Assembly (NCBI GenBank): GCA_004134995.1
Contig: REGP01000005.1
Coordinates: 124,001 to 188,000, forward strand
Source: Oxalobacteraceae bacterium CAVE-383
GTDB taxonomy: Bacteria; Pseudomonadota; Gammaproteobacteria; Burkholderiales; Burkholderiaceae_D
DNA: 64,000 nucleotides
Reading direction: 5' to 3'
Shown: positions 63,861 through 64,000 of the stretch, piece by piece
Numbering within the stretch: position 1 is the stretch's first letter
Layout of the letters: each line of letters begins with the position of its first letter
Made by a program: the position numbers and the translations under genes
The notes under the pieces: model-generated
Databases searched by the model: none
What the model saw: the letters and a program-made list of their open reading frames with translations, nothing else
What the model was told of the DNA's origin: nothing

Positions 63861-64000
63861 ATGGATTCCCCCCAGCCTTCCCACACCGGCCACTGGCAAG
63901 CTTATTTGCATAATTGCAAGGAATTGGTGGCAATGGCCGATTCCGTCCAGGTCTGCGGCCGCGTCACGCGCGTAGCGGGCCTGGTAATGGAAGCGGTCGG
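63861..64000 (+). CDS. fliI: Flagellar export ATPase FliI (5' end only)
   Basis: The frame from ATG 63861 runs to the window end, 46 codons. The peptide has HWQAYLHNCKELVAMADSV then VCGRVTRVAGLVMEAV, the beta-barrel start of FliI that precedes the ATPase domain. Position directly after fliH supports the call. The catalytic part lies outside the window. Confidence 0.9.
   Translation, partial: MDSPQPSHTGHWQAYLHNCKELVAMADSVQVCGRVTRVAGLVMEAV

Overview
The window reads as a chromosomal segment of a motile Gram-negative betaproteobacterium, most likely Burkholderiales and plausibly Oxalobacteraceae. This rests on the local order rpsF-priB-rpsR-rplI-dnaB, the alaA/hom/thrC/moeA/moaD/moaE/clpB neighbourhood, a split arnA in an arn operon, and protein sequences typical of the group. 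Family-level placement is inference. Most of the window is GC-rich and tightly coded; roughly the first 13.8 kb is clearly lower in GC.

Region 1 (1-13.8 kb, minus strand) is one enormous open frame of at least 4,123 codons that runs off the left edge. It encodes a mosaic RTX protein with a LysM-like segment, an EF-hand-like segment, nonapeptide repeats, a cadherin-like stretch, a subtilisin-like (S8) protease with a P-domain, more RTX-type repeats, thirteen copies of a 92-residue YQWYADG repeat, and terminal RTX-type repeats. A small membrane-protein gene sits 7 bp upstream. An AT-rich kilobase with several inverted and direct repeats separates both from tRNA-Val(GAC).

Region 2 (13.8-34.4 kb, mostly minus strand) holds relA, a RidA-family gene, an alpha/beta hydrolase, tRNA-Leu(TAA), a GAF-like diguanylate cyclase, a large inverted repeat, a dCache-like GGDEF protein, clpB, crcB, moaE, a methyltransferase, moaD, moeA and thrC. 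Next come two plus-strand genes, a lipoprotein polysaccharide deacetylase and a third GGDEF protein preceded by an unusual leader, then hom and alaA. The two plus-strand genes separate hom from thrC.

Region 3 (34.5-44.8 kb, plus strand) is an Ara4N lipid A modification operon: an Mth938-like gene, arnT, an ArnE/F-like flippase gene, arnB, arnC, separate arnA formyltransferase and dehydrogenase genes, arnD and a bcp-type peroxiredoxin gene, ended by a terminator. A PIN-PhoH ATPase gene follows.

Region 4 (44.8-50.6 kb) has pit with its DUF47 partner, dnaB, and the rplI-rpsR-priB-rpsF ribosomal operon on the minus strand. The SOS repressor gene lexA lies on the plus strand with a perfect LexA box.

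Region 5 (50.7 kb to the right edge) is flagellar. A TPR/glycosyltransferase-like gene precedes a sigma28-type promoter and fliC, followed by flaG, fliD, fliS, fliT, fliK, an FlhB C-terminal-domain gene and a YcgR/PilZ gene. fliE is divergent from fliF-fliG-fliH-fliI, and fliI is cut by the window end. Three GGDEF enzymes, all with intact I-sites, plus the PilZ protein link the segment to c-di-GMP control of motility.
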